64,000 nt of DNA from Kineothrix alysoides (lineage in GTDB: Bacteria; Bacillota; Clostridia; Lachnospirales; Lachnospiraceae), in assembly GCF_000732725.1 (NCBI RefSeq), contig NZ_JPNB01000001.1, positions 1,612,001-1,676,000 of the forward strand. The letters are read 5' to 3'. Both the position numbers and the translations under genes were made by a program. This document shows, in pieces, positions 1-7,951 of this stretch. The notes beneath the pieces are model-generated. The model was not told the origin of the DNA. It made no database searches and worked only from the letters and a program-made list of their open reading frames with translations. The number at the start of each line of letters is the position of its first letter. Position 1 is the first letter of the stretch.

Positions 1-120
1 CATTCCGTATTCTCCCCACATATTTGCAAAGTTCACTGTAGCTTCTGCGGCATGGACCGGCTTGTCCATGAAAAAAGAAAGCACTAATACGAGCGCTGCA
101 CTTAGCAATATTTTCTTCAT
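1..120 (-). CDS. spoIIIAE: Stage III sporulation protein AE, N-terminal fragment
   Basis: The reverse strand from 120 to the window edge reads 40 codons starting MKKILLSAALVLVLSFF, a lysine-rich start plus hydrophobic core ending in AxA-like VHA, which is a typical signal peptide. The rest of the gene lies outside the window. It is called SpoIIIAE from its position directly after spoIIIAD; that family is a polytopic membrane component of the SpoIIIA-SpoIIQ channel between mother cell and forespore. The visible part is too short to prove the family on its own. The 83-base gap to spoIIIAD holds a 7-bp inverted repeat (162-184, GTTGAAA/TTTCAAC). Confidence 0.75.
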   Translation of the reverse strand, partial: MKKILLSAALVLVLSFFMDKPVHAAEATVNFANMWGEYGM

Positions 121-203
121 TCTTATACCCCATTTCCTCTTTGGCGGACTCAAAATCAATAGTTGAAACCGCCTTTCTTTCAACTTTCTCTTCCCCTTTT
201 CAC

Positions 204-590
204 TCATCCCGCTATCTCCTGAATGCTTTCAATAATAGCTAACAGAATTGGCATACCGGCAATTAGCACCGATAGCTTCCCGAAAATTTCCACCTGCCCG
301 GCTATGGAAGAATATCCTGCGTCCTTGCATATCCCCGAGCAAAATTCACAAATATATGTGATTCCTATTACCTTGAGTAAAATCTGAAAATATGTATTAT
401 TAGCGGTCATATATTGCTTCAGCTCTCCCATGCTGTTAAGCAACGAGCCAAGTCCCAAAACCGCTGAGGAAAAAATAATCAGACACACGCCAAAGCCGAT
501 ATATAATCCATATTCCTGCTTGCCCGACTTGAACTGCAAAGCAATCATAACACCCGCTATTCCCAACATTCCTATCTTCAGCACATCCAT
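204..590 (-). CDS. spoIIIAD: Stage III sporulation protein AD
   Basis: A 128-residue, strongly hydrophobic protein starting MDVLKIGMLGIAGVMIALQF. It has the normal SpoIIIAD length and several membrane segments (about residues 5-20, 28-50, 68-82 and 102-120). SpoIIIAD is a membrane component of the SpoIIIA complex made in the mother cell and needed for forespore sigma-G activity during engulfment. It sits 16 bases after spoIIIAC in the canonical AA-AB-AC-AD-AE order, which supports the call as much as the sequence does. By analogy with Bacillus the operon should be under mother-cell control (sigma-E), but I could not find a convincing sigma-E box. Confidence 0.93.
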   Translation of the reverse strand: MDVLKIGMLGIAGVMIALQFKSGKQEYGLYIGFGVCLIIFSSAVLGLGSLLNSMGELKQYMTANNTYFQILLKVIGITYICEFCSGICKDAGYSSIAGQVEIFGKLSVLIAGMPILLAIIESIQEIAG

Positions 591-606
591 AACAATACCA
601 TTCCTC

Positions 607-801
607 CTATAATTCGAACAGATTTTGAATCATGGTAAACAAATCGTAAATGTATGGAATAATCCATGTCAAAACGAGTATCAAGCCGGCCAGACTAATT
701 AAAAAGGCGTGCTCTTCCCTGCCGCTATGCTTTAATATCTGGCTCAAAATGGTTATCAATATTCCTACTGCCGCAATTTTAAATATTAGACTAACGCCCA
801 T
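607..801 (-). CDS. spoIIIAC: Stage III sporulation protein AC
   Basis: A 64-residue protein with two hydrophobic helices (about residues 5-21 and 32-52) separated by a short polar loop, HSGREEH. This size and topology are standard for SpoIIIAC, the smallest membrane subunit of the SpoIIIA feeding-tube/secretion complex. It starts 20 bases after the stop of spoIIIAB and is followed 16 bases later by spoIIIAD, so the genes are cotranscribed. Nothing unusual is visible. Confidence 0.93.
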   Translation of the reverse strand: MGVSLIFKIAAVGILITILSQILKHSGREEHAFLISLAGLILVLTWIIPYIYDLFTMIQNLFEL

Positions 802-821
802 ATTTCCCCCTTATGTACCGG

Positions 822-1340
822 TCATATTAGTATAATAGCGACAAGCAGACCGCCCATTACACTTAAACTCATAATTACCTTACTTTTATTTATCATATCT
901 TCTTCCAGCTTCTTCACCGACAGTTCCAGACGATGTAAATACTGTTCGATTGCTTCCGCCTGCATTTTCCCATCCATATATCCGGCACAATCTCCGAAAT
1001 CCAGGCATACTCGCTTTTCCTCTTCGGACAATACCGCACCTTTTAAACACTTTTTCATGCATTCCTTCCATACTTCAGAAAAAGAACATCCGTTATTTAA
1101 CAGCATTTTTTCATATATTTCTTTAAAAGCCTTTCCGTAAGGCTCTTTTATCCTGCTCCCTATTCTCCGGCAGGCCTCCGGCAAGGGTGCCTTGCTGTAT
1201 GTAATTTCATTTTGCAGCATCTTAAATATCTGTTGTATCTGATATAAGGCATTTAGGTTATCTTTCATCCGGTTCTTAAAAGATAGGCCCAGCCCAAAGC
1301 TTCCGCCCATCAAAAATAAGATTCCTATCAGCCGTAACAT
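822..1340 (-). CDS. spoIIIAB: Stage III sporulation protein AB
   Basis: A 172-residue protein with an N-terminal hydrophobic segment (residues 2-20), a charged, mostly alpha-helical middle and a C-terminal hydrophobic tail ending in SVMGGLLVAIILI. This matches SpoIIIAB, a membrane-anchored cytoplasmic helical protein whose domain resembles GspF-type platform proteins of type II secretion and which is thought to pair with the SpoIIIAA ATPase. Its start overlaps the end of spoIIIAA by 13 bases, indicating translational coupling. Confidence 0.93.
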   Translation of the reverse strand: MLRLIGILFLMGGSFGLGLSFKNRMKDNLNALYQIQQIFKMLQNEITYSKAPLPEACRRIGSRIKEPYGKAFKEIYEKMLLNNGCSFSEVWKECMKKCLKGAVLSEEEKRVCLDFGDCAGYMDGKMQAEAIEQYLHRLELSVKKLEEDMINKSKVIMSLSVMGGLLVAIILI

Positions 1341-2278
1341 AATTCGAAGCTCCTGTCATAAATGGCTTTTACACCACATTTTCCGCCCACCTTTTCAAGC
1401 AATATATAGCGCCCGAAACTTTTATTTTTCTTTAAATCAAATAAAAAGCTTTTATTCATCACATCCTCCAGAGAATCCCCGTGTATGGTAGCTATGACCT
1501 TGCTCCCGCACTGCATGACCTGATGTACCGCCTTCATGTCCTCTTCGCATCCCAGCTCGTCTACCGCTACCGCCTGAGGGGACATGGAGCGTATCAGCAT
1601 CATCATTCCAAGCACCTTCGGACACGCGTCCAGGATATCCGTTCTTATTCCCACGTCGTTCTGAGGCCTTCCAAGATAACTGCCCGCAATTTCTGAACGC
1701 TCGTCCACTACTCCTACCGCCATCCCCTTACCATATGAATTCCCGTCGGATATTTGTCGTATCATATCCCTAAGCAGCGTAGTTTTTCCACAGCCCGGAG
1801 GTGAAATCAATAAAGAATTAAACAGCCTCCCCTCTTCATATATATAAGGGAGGAGCATATCTGCCGCCCCTTTGATTTCATGGGAAACACGTATATTCAT
1901 ATAACTGATATGCTTTATATTTCGTATGATATTGCCTTCCTGCAATATGACTTGTCCGGCAAGTCCAATTCTGTGCCCTCCGGGTATCGTCATAAAGCCT
2001 TGCTTTATTTCATCGGCAAAGGCATACACCGAGTATTCGCATATATGGTTCAATATCGCTTCCATGTCCCTTTCGGCTATGAGGCATGCATCATTTCTCT
2101 CTTTTGTAACCTGTCCATCCTCCGCCAGATACCATTCCTCATTTTGAAGTATAACGATGACTTCTCTGCCGATTCTAAGTCTTATTTCCTGCAGATCCTC
2201 AGCTTGCTTTATAACGCCGCCCCACTTGTCCCTCATATAATCGGGAAATATATGCAGAATTTCCTCTCCCCTCGCCAC
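1328..2278 (-). CDS. spoIIIAA: Stage III sporulation protein AA, secretion-type ATPase
   Basis: A 316-residue ATPase with a Walker A loop PPGCGKTTL (P-loop glycines near residues 162-164) and a downstream acidic Walker B-like stretch, VAVDELG. SpoIIIAA is the VirB11/GspE-like motor of the SpoIIIA complex. The start is a GTG at 2278, placed by a strong ribosome site (GGAGGTGAAGGC) just upstream; no in-frame ATG offers better. It is the first gene of the visible spoIIIA operon. The 192 bases between it and the divergent gene at 2471 must contain its promoter, but no clear sigma-E match was found. Confidence 0.95.
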   Translation of the reverse strand: MARGEEILHIFPDYMRDKWGGVIKQAEDLQEIRLRIGREVIVILQNEEWYLAEDGQVTKERNDACLIAERDMEAILNHICEYSVYAFADEIKQGFMTIPGGHRIGLAGQVILQEGNIIRNIKHISYMNIRVSHEIKGAADMLLPYIYEEGRLFNSLLISPPGCGKTTLLRDMIRQISDGNSYGKGMAVGVVDERSEIAGSYLGRPQNDVGIRTDILDACPKVLGMMMLIRSMSPQAVAVDELGCEEDMKAVHQVMQCGSKVIATIHGDSLEDVMNKSFLFDLKKNKSFGRYILLEKVGGKCGVKAIYDRSFELCYG

Positions 2279-2379
2279 ACGCCTTCACCTCCGTCCTCTT
2301 ATCTCAATATATGAAATGTTGTCCAAGTTATTCCAAGTTTTTTGTATCAAAAAAAATACATTATCTTTTTGAATTTCCA

Positions 2380-2408
2380 TAGACAATAACATTTGTAAGT
2401 GATATGAT
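2380..2408 (+). promoter_or_regulatory. Candidate sigma-A promoter for the glycyl-radical gene
   Basis: TAGACA at 2380-2385 and TATGAT at 2403-2408 are separated by exactly 17 bases and lie about 60 bases upstream of the 2471 start codon. The -35 box is one base from TTGACA; the -10 is one base from TATAAT. A ribosome site, AGAGAGG, follows at about 2454-2461. Confidence 0.55.
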
Positions 2409-2470
2409 TATTATACAAACAGTAACAATTATTATTATTAAATATATAAATAGAAAGAGAGGTATTTTTT

Positions 2471-2710
2471 ATGATAAACTCATCTCAAGTAGATAATCTG
2501 GTAAGCTTATTGGATGGTTATGCGGAAAAAGGCGGTCATCACCTGAACGTCAACGTATTGAACAAAGATACGCTTTTGGATGCACAAAAGCATCCCGAGA
2601 AATATCCTCAGCTTACTATCCGCGTCAGCGGCTATGCAGTTAATTTTATTAAATTAACACCTGAGCAGCAAAACGACGTTATAAGCAGAACCTTTCATGA
2701 AATCATCTAA
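2471..2710 (+). CDS. grcA: Autonomous glycyl-radical domain protein (GrcA/YfiD-like)
   Basis: A 79-residue protein that is essentially only the C-terminal glycyl-radical domain of pyruvate formate-lyase. Residues 22-38 ([17 protein letters not shown]) and the loop RVSGYAV at 51-57 match that domain, with Gly54 as the expected radical residue, followed by [16 protein letters not shown]. In E. coli, YfiD (127 residues) replaces the oxygen-cleaved tail of PFL. This protein is shorter because it lacks most of the N-terminal extension. No PFL or activase gene lies nearby, so its partner must be encoded elsewhere. It is the only convincing plus-strand gene in the window, with its own promoter and a terminator at 2741. 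Confidence 0.9.
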   Translation: MINSSQVDNLVSLLDGYAEKGGHHLNVNVLNKDTLLDAQKHPEKYPQLTIRVSGYAVNFIKLTPEQQNDVISRTFHEII

Positions 2711-2740
2711 CTCCCCTCTATAGAATAGAACTATAAAAAA

Positions 2741-2775
2741 GCCTGCCGCACTAATATTTGTACGGCAGACTTTTT
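2741..2775 (+). terminator. Intrinsic terminator after grcA, possibly bidirectional
   Basis: GCCTGCCGCAC (2741-2751) pairs with GTACGGCAGAC (2760-2770) at 9 of 11 positions around an 8-base loop, followed by TTTTT. A run of six A precedes the stem on the plus strand, so the same hairpin could end minus-strand transcripts from 2915. Confidence 0.8.
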
Positions 2776-2914
2776 ATGTTCTGCTTTTTTATATGATTTT
2801 TTATACTATCAGCTCTTTTGTATTATCGCTTTTCTATTATCACTTTTGATAGAAATCTTGCCTTTGTCATACCTTTTGGGGTTATTGATTAACTACTCTG
2901 TTTTTCTCTGCCTT

Positions 2915-4978
2915 CTAACACTTTTTTCCCATTTCCATGTGTAATTGCTCAAATAATGCCGAAAGGTCATTAAACGGTGCGGAACATGCTCCGTTATGGC
3001 ACAAATAATACATCGTTCCGGTTTCGGGAATCGGATAGTCTGACGTAAAATGGGCTACTTGTTTCAATTCTTCCTTATTTTCATGGGTTTTGACAAGCAA
3101 TGTCAAATTGGGTAAAGGTGTTTTTTTAAGATAGGTGATCAATTCTTCCGGAATACTTTTTTCAGCAGTTGCACAAACAAGTTCAAAAGAAGAATAAACT
3201 GCCTGAGAGACAGCAAGCAAAGCCATGCTGTGCCCTGCCGGATACTCTTGTATTGAAGCGGTCAAAAAGCAAAATTGACGATAACTTATTTCCTGCCACT
3301 TCGTTTCACCCGTTAATTTTGAAAGGCATTCCAACACGACTGCCGCTACCGAATTACCAGATGGAATCGCACCGTCATAAGTTTCTTTCGGACGACTGAC
3401 CAGCTGCTCGCTATCTTTAGAATAGAGAAAAAATCCGTCTCGTTCTTGATCCCAGAAATGACTGATCATTAATTCTGAAATATAAATAGCCTGCTGTAAA
3501 TATTCAATTTCAAATGTGGATTTATACAACTCGAGTAGCGCAAAAGCATAAAATGCATAATCATCGAGCTGACCCGCGTGTGCAGCCTCTCCTTTACGCC
3601 AGCGAATCTTTAATTCACCGTTTTCATCAATTAGGGCCTTTTGCAGAAAGTACTGCCCTTTCTTTGCTGTTTGTATATATCCAGGGTTATCGAGCAACCA
3701 TCCCGCTTTTGCCAACGCTGCAATCATAAGAGCATTCCATGAAGTAAGTACCTTATCATCTTTATGCAACTGAGTACGATTCAGACGGTAAGTGTATAGT
3801 TTATGAGAAAGTTCTTTTATTCTAAGATCCATCCCGGCATATTTAGGATTGTCCAGTAAATTTAAAATGTTCTTTCCTTCAAAATTTCCATACTCAGTTA
3901 TTCCATACCATGAACAGAAAATATCTCCATCTTGTTCACCCAATACATTAAATACTTCCCGTTTTGTAAATACATAATATTTTCCCTCGACACCATCACT
4001 GTCCGCATCTTGTCCGCAATAAAACCCACCATTTTCATCATACAGTTCTCGCATCACATAATCCAGAGTACGCTCTGCTACCATTTGGAAAAATACATCC
4101 TTAGTGATGTGGTATGCATCCAAATAAGCAAGAGTAAGCAAGGCATTGTCATAGAGCATTTTTTCAAAATGAGGGACAAGCCATTTTTCATCGGTGGAAT
4201 AACGCGAGAAACCGCCTCCGAGGTGATCGAAGATCCCACCGCGGAACATTTGAGTAAGCGAGTGCTTTACCGCATCTAATATAAAAGATTCTTTTTCCAG
4301 CAAAGAATACAGTAAAAGAAACAGGAAATTGTGAGGCGTCGGAAATTTGGGTGCTGTTCCAAATCCCCCCCATTGGGTATCATAAATACTCTTAAACTGC
4401 TCCACCGCTTTTACCAAAAGAGCTTTATTTGGTTCTCTGTTCTTTCTGCCGGTTTCCTTATGCCCATTCAATAAGGCTGTAACTTGTTCTCCCTTCGAAA
4501 GAAGAACATCACAGTCCGTTTCCCATACCTGTTTAACAGCTGTCAGCAGTTCCATAAGTCCCATTCTGCCATAAGCTGCTACTTTCGGCAGATATGTTCC
4601 GGCCCAGAACGGTTTTTGAGACGGCGTCATGATAACAGTAAGAGGCCAGCCGCCTGAACCGGTGAGCATTTGGCATGCCGCCATATAGACTGCGTCAATA
4701 TCAGGGCGTTCCTCTCTGTCTACTTTGATGCAGATATAATCGTTATTAAGCACCGCTGCTACATCCGCATCCTCAAATGATTCATGAGCCATGACATGAC
4801 ACCAGTGACAGGTGGAGTAGCCAACGGAAAGAAATACAGGCTTATTTTCCGCTTTTGCTTTTTTAAACGCTTCTTCGCTCCATGGATACCAATGCACTGG
4901 ATTATGAGCATGCTGTAGAAGGTAAGGCGATTTTTCATGAATTAATCTATTGAACTCTGTGGTTTTACTAGCAGACAT
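2915..4978 (-). CDS. yyaL: YyaL-type thioredoxin-fold protein (DUF255 / SPATA20 family)
   Basis: A 687-residue protein of the YyaL/spermatogenesis-associated protein 20 family, at its normal length. The N-terminus carries the signature [17 protein letters not shown] (about residues 17-33) and a thioredoxin-like CxxC in [14 protein letters not shown] (near residues 56-63). The remainder resembles an (alpha/alpha)6 barrel of N-acylglucosamine 2-epimerase type. The biochemical function of the family is not established, so none is assigned. The start at 4978 follows AAAGAGAGG. It is a single-gene unit between the grcA terminator and the pnp terminator. Its base composition looks somewhat more AT-rich than the neighbours, but this was not measured. 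Confidence 0.9.
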   Translation of the reverse strand: MSASKTTEFNRLIHEKSPYLLQHAHNPVHWYPWSEEAFKKAKAENKPVFLSVGYSTCHWCHVMAHESFEDADVAAVLNNDYICIKVDREERPDIDAVYMAACQMLTGSGGWPLTVIMTPSQKPFWAGTYLPKVAAYGRMGLMELLTAVKQVWETDCDVLLSKGEQVTALLNGHKETGRKNREPNKALLVKAVEQFKSIYDTQWGGFGTAPKFPTPHNFLFLLLYSLLEKESFILDAVKHSLTQMFRGGIFDHLGGGFSRYSTDEKWLVPHFEKMLYDNALLTLAYLDAYHITKDVFFQMVAERTLDYVMRELYDENGGFYCGQDADSDGVEGKYYVFTKREVFNVLGEQDGDIFCSWYGITEYGNFEGKNILNLLDNPKYAGMDLRIKELSHKLYTYRLNRTQLHKDDKVLTSWNALMIAALAKAGWLLDNPGYIQTAKKGQYFLQKALIDENGELKIRWRKGEAAHAGQLDDYAFYAFALLELYKSTFEIEYLQQAIYISELMISHFWDQERDGFFLYSKDSEQLVSRPKETYDGAIPSGNSVAAVVLECLSKLTGETKWQEISYRQFCFLTASIQEYPAGHSMALLAVSQAVYSSFELVCATAEKSIPEELITYLKKTPLPNLTLLVKTHENKEELKQVAHFTSDYPIPETGTMYYLCHNGACSAPFNDLSALFEQLHMEMGKKC

Positions 4979-5186
4979 TTTACCTCTCTTTCATTGCCAA
5001 AGTATTTGCTTTATAGTGTGTCCAAAAAAAGAAAGGATACCATAAAAGTATCTCTTTTTTATCGGGAATAGTCTTCTCTACAATACTGTTTCGACACCCA
5101 TCTAAGGACTCTGATTATATCTTAAATCTAAATCTTATATTATTAAAGTTTATTCCACTGCACAACGAGATATATTTCAATTACAA

Positions 5187-5217
5187 AAAGGAAGCTTTAT
5201 ACATCAAAGCTTCCTTT
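5187..5217 (-). terminator. Intrinsic terminator after pnp
   Basis: A perfect 12-bp stem, AAAGGAAGCTTT (5187-5198) with AAAGCTTCCTTT (5206-5217), around a 7-base loop. On the minus strand it is followed by TTTTTG. The rest of the 270-base gap (4979-5248) holds a weaker imperfect hairpin near 5028-5060 (GGATAC/GTATC) and nothing else recognisable. Confidence 0.85.
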
Positions 5218-5248
5218 CAACATATTTATTGTTATCTTTTCAATTCAA

Positions 5249-7348
5249 TTATACCTGAGCTACGTCCTTCATAGAAAAACTGAGTCTTCCCATCTTGTCC
5301 TTGCCAAGGCATACTACTGTCACCTTATCTCCAAGAGACAGCACATCCTCTACGCGGTTGATTCTTTCCTTTGCAATCTTGGAAATATGAACCATTCCTT
5401 CTTTGCCCGGCGCGAATTCCACAAATGCACCGAAATCCTTAATGCTGACAACCGTTCCCTTGAAAATCTGTCCTTCTTGGAAGTCGGTCGTGATGATTTT
5501 AACGATTTCCACTGCTTTATCCATCATCTCTGCATCTGTACCGCAGATAGATACTTTTCCATCATCGGTAATATCAATTTTAACGCCAGTACGTGCGATG
5601 ATTTCATTGATGGTCTTACCGCGCTGTCCGACTACATCACCGATTTTTTCCGGATCGATCTGAACGGAAATAATCTTAGGTGCATACGGTCCTACTTCTT
5701 TTCTGGGCTCAGCGATAGCGGGAATCATAATTTCGTTAAGAATATACTCTCTCGCTTCTTTCGTATTGCGAATCGCTTCCTCTACGATAGGTCTGGTCAG
5801 ACCATGAATCTTAATATCCATCTGAATAGCGGTAATTCCGTCGTGAGTACCGGCCACTTTGAAGTCCATATCTCCGAAGAAATCTTCCAGGCCCTGGATA
5901 TCCGTAAGCACGATATAATCCTCGTCACCATCTCCCGACACAAGACCGCAGGAAATACCGGCAACCGGCTTGCTGATAGGCACACCGGCAGCCATAAGGG
6001 ACATCGTGGAGGCACAAACGGATGCCTGAGAGGTAGAACCGTTGGATTCAAACGTCTCGGATACCGTACGAATCGCATAAGGGAACTCCTCTTCCGTAGG
6101 AAGTACAGGAATAAGAGCCTTCTCTGCCAAAGCTCCATGTCCTATCTCACGGCGTCCGGGCCCTCTGCTGGGTCTCGTCTCTCCTACCGAATAGGACGGG
6201 AAATTGTAGTGGTGCATATATCTCTTATTTACTTCATTTTCATCCAAACCGTCAATTCTCTGCATATCTGACAGAGGCGCCAACGTTGTTACCGTGCAAA
6301 TCTGTGTCTGACCGCGTGTAAACATTGCGGATCCATGCACTCGGGGAATCAAATCAACTTCGGCTGCGAGATGTCTGATCTGCTTGATCGCACGGCCGTC
6401 CGGACGCTTGTGATCCTTTAAAATCATCTTGCGTACTGTTTTCTTCTCGTACTGATAAATCGCTTCGCCTAAGATAGCAAGCCATTCTTCGTTCTCCGAA
6501 AAGACCTCTTCCAGCTTCGCCGTAATCTTTCTTATATTATTTTCACGCACCTGTTTCTCATCGGTGAATACCGCTTCTTCCATTTCTTCAGGAGTTACGA
6601 TTTTCTTCATCTCTTCGAACATTTCTGCCGGTACTGCACAGCTTGTATATTCGTGCTTCGCTTTTCCTACCTCTGCAACAATCTGATTGATGAATGCGAT
6701 TATCGTCTGATTGATTTCATGTGCCAAATAAATCGCTTCTATCATTTTGTCTTCCGGCACCTCGTTCGCACCGGCCTCAATCATAATCACCTTTTCTCCG
6801 GTAGAAGCTACCGTAAGGTTCAAATCGCCGATTTTCCACTCTTCTTGAGAAGGGTTGATGACGAACTCACCATTGATCATACCTATCTGTGTCGTAGCAC
6901 ACGGTCCGTCAAAGGGAATGTCGGAAATGCATGTTGCAACTGCGGAACCGATCATCGCTACCAGTTCAGGGCGGCAGGTCGGGTCTACAGACATTACCAT
7001 ATTGCTGAGAGTGACATCATTTCTGTAATCCTTAGGAAAAAGAGGTCGCATCGGTCTGTCGATAACGCGGCTCGTTAAAATAGCGTTCTCAGAAGCCTTA
7101 CCCTCTCTCTTATTAAATCCACCGGGAACCTTTCCAACTGCGTATAATTTTTCTTCATATTCTACGCTTAAAGGGAAGAAATCGATTCCTTCTCTCGGCT
7201 TATCGGAAGCCGTAGCCGTACAAAGCACGGTAGTCTCACCATACTGCATGAATGCGCAGCCGCTTGCCTGCTTGCCGACTCTGTCTATATCGATGCGCAG
7301 AGTTCTTCCAGCAAGATCCATTGTAAAAGTTTTGTAATTTTTTTCCAT
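5249..7348 (-). CDS. pnp: Polyribonucleotide nucleotidyltransferase (PNPase)
   Basis: A 699-residue protein of standard PNPase architecture: two RNase PH-like domains (about 5-230 and 310-550), a KH domain (about 555-615, with VGQRGKTINEII) and a C-terminal S1 domain (about 620-695, starting near GTVVSIKDFGAFVEF). It degrades RNA from the 3' end by phosphorolysis. It follows rpsO, the usual neighbour in bacteria, but a terminator (7501) and a long hairpin leader (7376-7473) separate the two, suggesting pnp has its own post-transcriptional control. Confidence 0.98.
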   Translation of the reverse strand: MEKNYKTFTMDLAGRTLRIDIDRVGKQASGCAFMQYGETTVLCTATASDKPREGIDFFPLSVEYEEKLYAVGKVPGGFNKREGKASENAILTSRVIDRPMRPLFPKDYRNDVTLSNMVMSVDPTCRPELVAMIGSAVATCISDIPFDGPCATTQIGMINGEFVINPSQEEWKIGDLNLTVASTGEKVIMIEAGANEVPEDKMIEAIYLAHEINQTIIAFINQIVAEVGKAKHEYTSCAVPAEMFEEMKKIVTPEEMEEAVFTDEKQVRENNIRKITAKLEEVFSENEEWLAILGEAIYQYEKKTVRKMILKDHKRPDGRAIKQIRHLAAEVDLIPRVHGSAMFTRGQTQICTVTTLAPLSDMQRIDGLDENEVNKRYMHHYNFPSYSVGETRPSRGPGRREIGHGALAEKALIPVLPTEEEFPYAIRTVSETFESNGSTSQASVCASTMSLMAAGVPISKPVAGISCGLVSGDGDEDYIVLTDIQGLEDFFGDMDFKVAGTHDGITAIQMDIKIHGLTRPIVEEAIRNTKEAREYILNEIMIPAIAEPRKEVGPYAPKIISVQIDPEKIGDVVGQRGKTINEIIARTGVKIDITDDGKVSICGTDAEMMDKAVEIVKIITTDFQEGQIFKGTVVSIKDFGAFVEFAPGKEGMVHISKIAKERINRVEDVLSLGDKVTVVCLGKDKMGRLSFSMKDVAQV

Positions 7349-7375
7349 TTACTCTTTTCTCCTTTTTTATACTTA

Positions 7376-7473
7376 AAAGGCAAGAGATACCGAAACTACT
7401 GATGTACTCTCGAAGCAGAAAAACTTTTAAGTTCGAGCTCACATCAGTGGTCTCGGAGTATCCCCTCTGCCTT
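7376..7473 (-). promoter_or_regulatory. Long imperfect hairpin in the pnp leader
   Basis: Between the rpsO terminator and pnp the two halves of this stretch pair almost end to end. From outside in: AAAGGC with GCCTTT, AGAG with CTCT, GATAC (7386-7390) with GTATC (7458-7462), ACTGATGT (7398-7405) with ACATCAGT (7441-7448), and CTCGAA (7409-7414) with TTCGAG (7432-7437), with small bulges between. E. coli pnp is autoregulated through RNase III cleavage of a leader hairpin; a similar role here is an inference. Confidence 0.75.
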
Positions 7474-7500
7474 TTATTAACAAATACCGCTTTACGCATA

Positions 7501-7543
7501 AAAAGACGGACACTGCAACCTATCAGTCTGTATCCGCCTTTTT
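7501..7543 (-). terminator. Intrinsic terminator after rpsO
   Basis: On the minus strand GGCGGATACAGACTG pairs imperfectly with CAGTGTCCGTC and is followed by TTTTTA. It lies 12 bases past the rpsO stop codon and should end or reduce read-through from rpsO into pnp. Confidence 0.75.
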
Positions 7544-7555
7544 TCCATTTAATAA

Positions 7556-7822
7556 TTACTTTCTGATTCCGAGTCTTTCAATTAAAGAACGATATCTCTC
7601 AATGTCGGTTTTCTTCAAATAACCGAGCAGACCACGTCTCTGTCCAACCATTTTGAGAAGACCTCTTCTTGAGTGATGATCCTTAGTATTGTTCTTCAAA
7701 TGCTCTGTAAGCTCTTGAATTCTCGCTGTAAGTACCGCAATCTGTACCTCCGGTGAGCCGGTGTCGCCTTCTGTTCTGGCGTATTCCTGAATAATTGCTG
7801 TTTTCTTTTCCTTTGAAATCAT
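7556..7822 (-). CDS. rpsO: 30S ribosomal protein S15
   Basis: An 88-residue protein with the S15 signature ([15 protein letters not shown] at about 18-32, [18 protein letters not shown] at about 48-65). Length and sequence are fully typical. S15 binds the central domain of 16S rRNA and nucleates small-subunit platform assembly. It has its own promoter (7914-7942), a folded leader (7849-7894) and a terminator, so it is probably controlled separately from pnp. The start codon is preceded by AAGGAGGAAATC. Confidence 0.98.
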   Translation of the reverse strand: MISKEKKTAIIQEYARTEGDTGSPEVQIAVLTARIQELTEHLKNNTKDHHSRRGLLKMVGQRRGLLGYLKKTDIERYRSLIERLGIRK

Positions 7823-7848
7823 TTGATTTCCTCCTTCTTGTCTTAACG

Positions 7849-7894
7849 CCGTATACTAAGATCGGGTCGGAGTCGTCCCTAATCTGAGTATCGG
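7849..7894 (-). promoter_or_regulatory. Structured rpsO leader, candidate S15 autoregulatory element
   Basis: The untranslated leader can fold as an outer stem, CCGATACT (7887-7894) with AGTATACGG (7849-7857), and an inner stem, AGATTAGGG with CCCGATCT (7877-7885 and 7859-7866), capped by ACGACTCCGA. S15 represses its own mRNA through varied leader folds in several bacteria; that this leader does the same is inferred from position and structure. Confidence 0.5.
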
Positions 7895-7913
7895 TTCCAT
7901 ATCATACTTTGCT

Positions 7914-7942
7914 ATTTTAACACATTTTATTCTTCATGTAAA
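7914..7942 (-). promoter_or_regulatory. Sigma-A promoter of rpsO
   Basis: On the minus strand TTTACA (7937-7942) and TAAAAT (7914-7919) have a 17-base spacer. Transcription would start near 7907, about 85 bases upstream of the rpsO start, which places the folded leader inside the transcript. Confidence 0.7.
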
Positions 7943-7951
7943 CACCACAAA

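Noticed and set aside
2279-2470. Sigma-E promoter for spoIIIAA
   Set aside because: Expected from biology, but no sequence matches the sigma-E -35/-10 pair well enough to report.
5387-6271. 294-codon plus-strand open frame opposite pnp
   Set aside because: It lies wholly within pnp, has no ribosome site or family features, and is an antisense by-product.
7236-7499. 87-codon minus-strand open frame across the pnp start
   Set aside because: It is out of frame with pnp and consists mostly of the leader hairpin.
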